Source: Bacillota bacterium (GTDB lineage Bacteria > Bacillota > Clostridia > Oscillospirales > Oscillospiraceae). Taken from it: a DNA stretch of 5,667 nucleotides. The stretch lies in the NCBI GenBank assembly GCA_029777215.1, contig JAKOSQ010000325.1:1-5667 (forward strand), in the 5' to 3' direction. Below, piece after piece: positions 5,335 to 5,667 of this stretch. A program made the translations under genes and the position numbers. A model generated the notes under the pieces. That model was not told where the DNA came from and searched no databases. It saw only the letters and a program-made list of their open reading frames with translations. Within the stretch, counting starts at the first letter, position 1. Each line of letters begins with the position of its first letter.

Positions 5335-5667
5335 CGATCCGTTCGGCTTGAACGGACGCAGGTCCGGGTCGCCGAAGGTCTTGCGTGTGTTGAGAATGTC
5401 CCCTGCGATGCCGGCGGAGAGCGCAGAGCAGTCCGTGAATTTCATCTCGGGCCGCAGGAATTTGAAGAATTCCACGCGCAGATACTGACCGTAGAGGTCG
5501 CCGGAAAAGTCGAGGATATAGGTTTCGACCGTAATTTTGTCCCCGTCGTCAAAGGTCGGGCGCATGCCGACGTTCGTCACGGCGGGCAGCTCGCGGCCGT
5601 CCGGCAAAAGGACCTTCGTCGCGTAAACGCCGTTGGCCGGGAGGACCAGACCGGGGTCATCGCCCTC
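5326..5667 (-). CDS. ribF: Bifunctional riboflavin kinase/FAD synthetase, C-terminal kinase part, cut by window edge
   Basis: The last 113 residues of RibF are visible. The full enzyme phosphorylates riboflavin to FMN and adenylates FMN to FAD in the cytosol. The visible part is the riboflavin kinase domain: LPANGVYATKV, then PAVTNVGMRPTF (the family's N.G.RPTF block), VETYILDFSGDLYGQYL with the conserved Glu expected to be the catalytic base, and FFKFLRPEMKF followed by a C-terminal helix. The frame is open to the right edge with no start codon in the window; TTG at 5605-5607 is internal, since family-conserved residues precede it. The N-terminal FAD-synthetase domain lies outside. The stop codon is embedded in the terminator inverted repeat. 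Identity is very secure for the kinase domain; the bifunctional form is assumed from the usual bacterial arrangement. Confidence 0.94.
   Translation of the reverse strand, partial: EGDDPGLVLPANGVYATKVLLPDGRELPAVTNVGMRPTFDDGDKITVETYILDFSGDLYGQYLRVEFFKFLRPEMKFTDCSALSAGIAGDILNTRKTFGDPDLRPFKPNGSVQ

Noticed and set aside
5191..5339. Shared GCACCGATC in the two hairpin regions (5191-5199 and 5331-5339)
   Set aside because: Nine-base matches are expected by chance many times in a window of this size, and the second copy is ribF coding sequence.

Overview
The window looks like chromosomal DNA from a GC-rich member of the Clostridia (Bacillota), plausibly an Oscillospiraceae/Ruminococcaceae-type gut anaerobe. 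This is inferred from strong AGGAG-type ribosome binding sites before nearly every gene, GC-rich third codon positions, AT-rich intergenic gaps with sigma-A-like promoters, and a class II aldolase paired with a pyrophosphate-type phosphofructokinase. No 16S or other taxonomic marker is present, so the assignment is tentative.

Layout from left to right. Positions 1-747 (minus) hold the N-terminal 249 residues of a P-type ATPase of the heavy-metal (P1B) kind, cut by the left edge. Its actuator domain carries TGD where the family has TGE. Positions 797-1732 (minus) are class II fructose-bisphosphate aldolase (fba), 49 bp upstream of the ATPase on the same strand. The gap holds a small hairpin but no U-tract, so the two may be co-transcribed. 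Positions 1733-1863 are a divergent control region with a good minus-strand promoter for fba that overlaps a candidate extended -10 promoter for the next gene. Positions 1864-3105 (plus) are 6-phosphofructokinase of the pyrophosphate-dependent type (pfp). Positions 3165-4841 (minus) are a complete M3-family zinc oligoendopeptidase. It converges on pfp, and one hairpin terminator lies between the two genes.

Positions 4842-5325 carry no intact gene but are structured. They contain the peptidase promoter, a 15-bp perfect palindrome, a candidate plus-strand promoter, a 12-bp tandem duplication, a leader hairpin, a small reading frame that looks frameshifted or internally deleted, a very strong terminator, an AT-rich spacer, and a 21-bp perfect inverted repeat that acts as the likely terminator of the last gene. 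Positions 5326-5667 (minus) are the C-terminal riboflavin-kinase portion of ribF, cut by the right edge.

Functionally, fba and pfp encode consecutive steps of glycolysis (fructose 6-phosphate to fructose 1,6-bisphosphate to triose phosphates) and are expressed back to back from one short control region. The peptidase, the ATPase and ribF are housekeeping or accessory neighbours with no obvious pathway link. No mobile element, CRISPR array, tRNA or rRNA was seen. The window is mostly ordinary core genome. The parts most worth a second look are the variant ATPase motif and the 4.9-5.3 kb intergenic unit.
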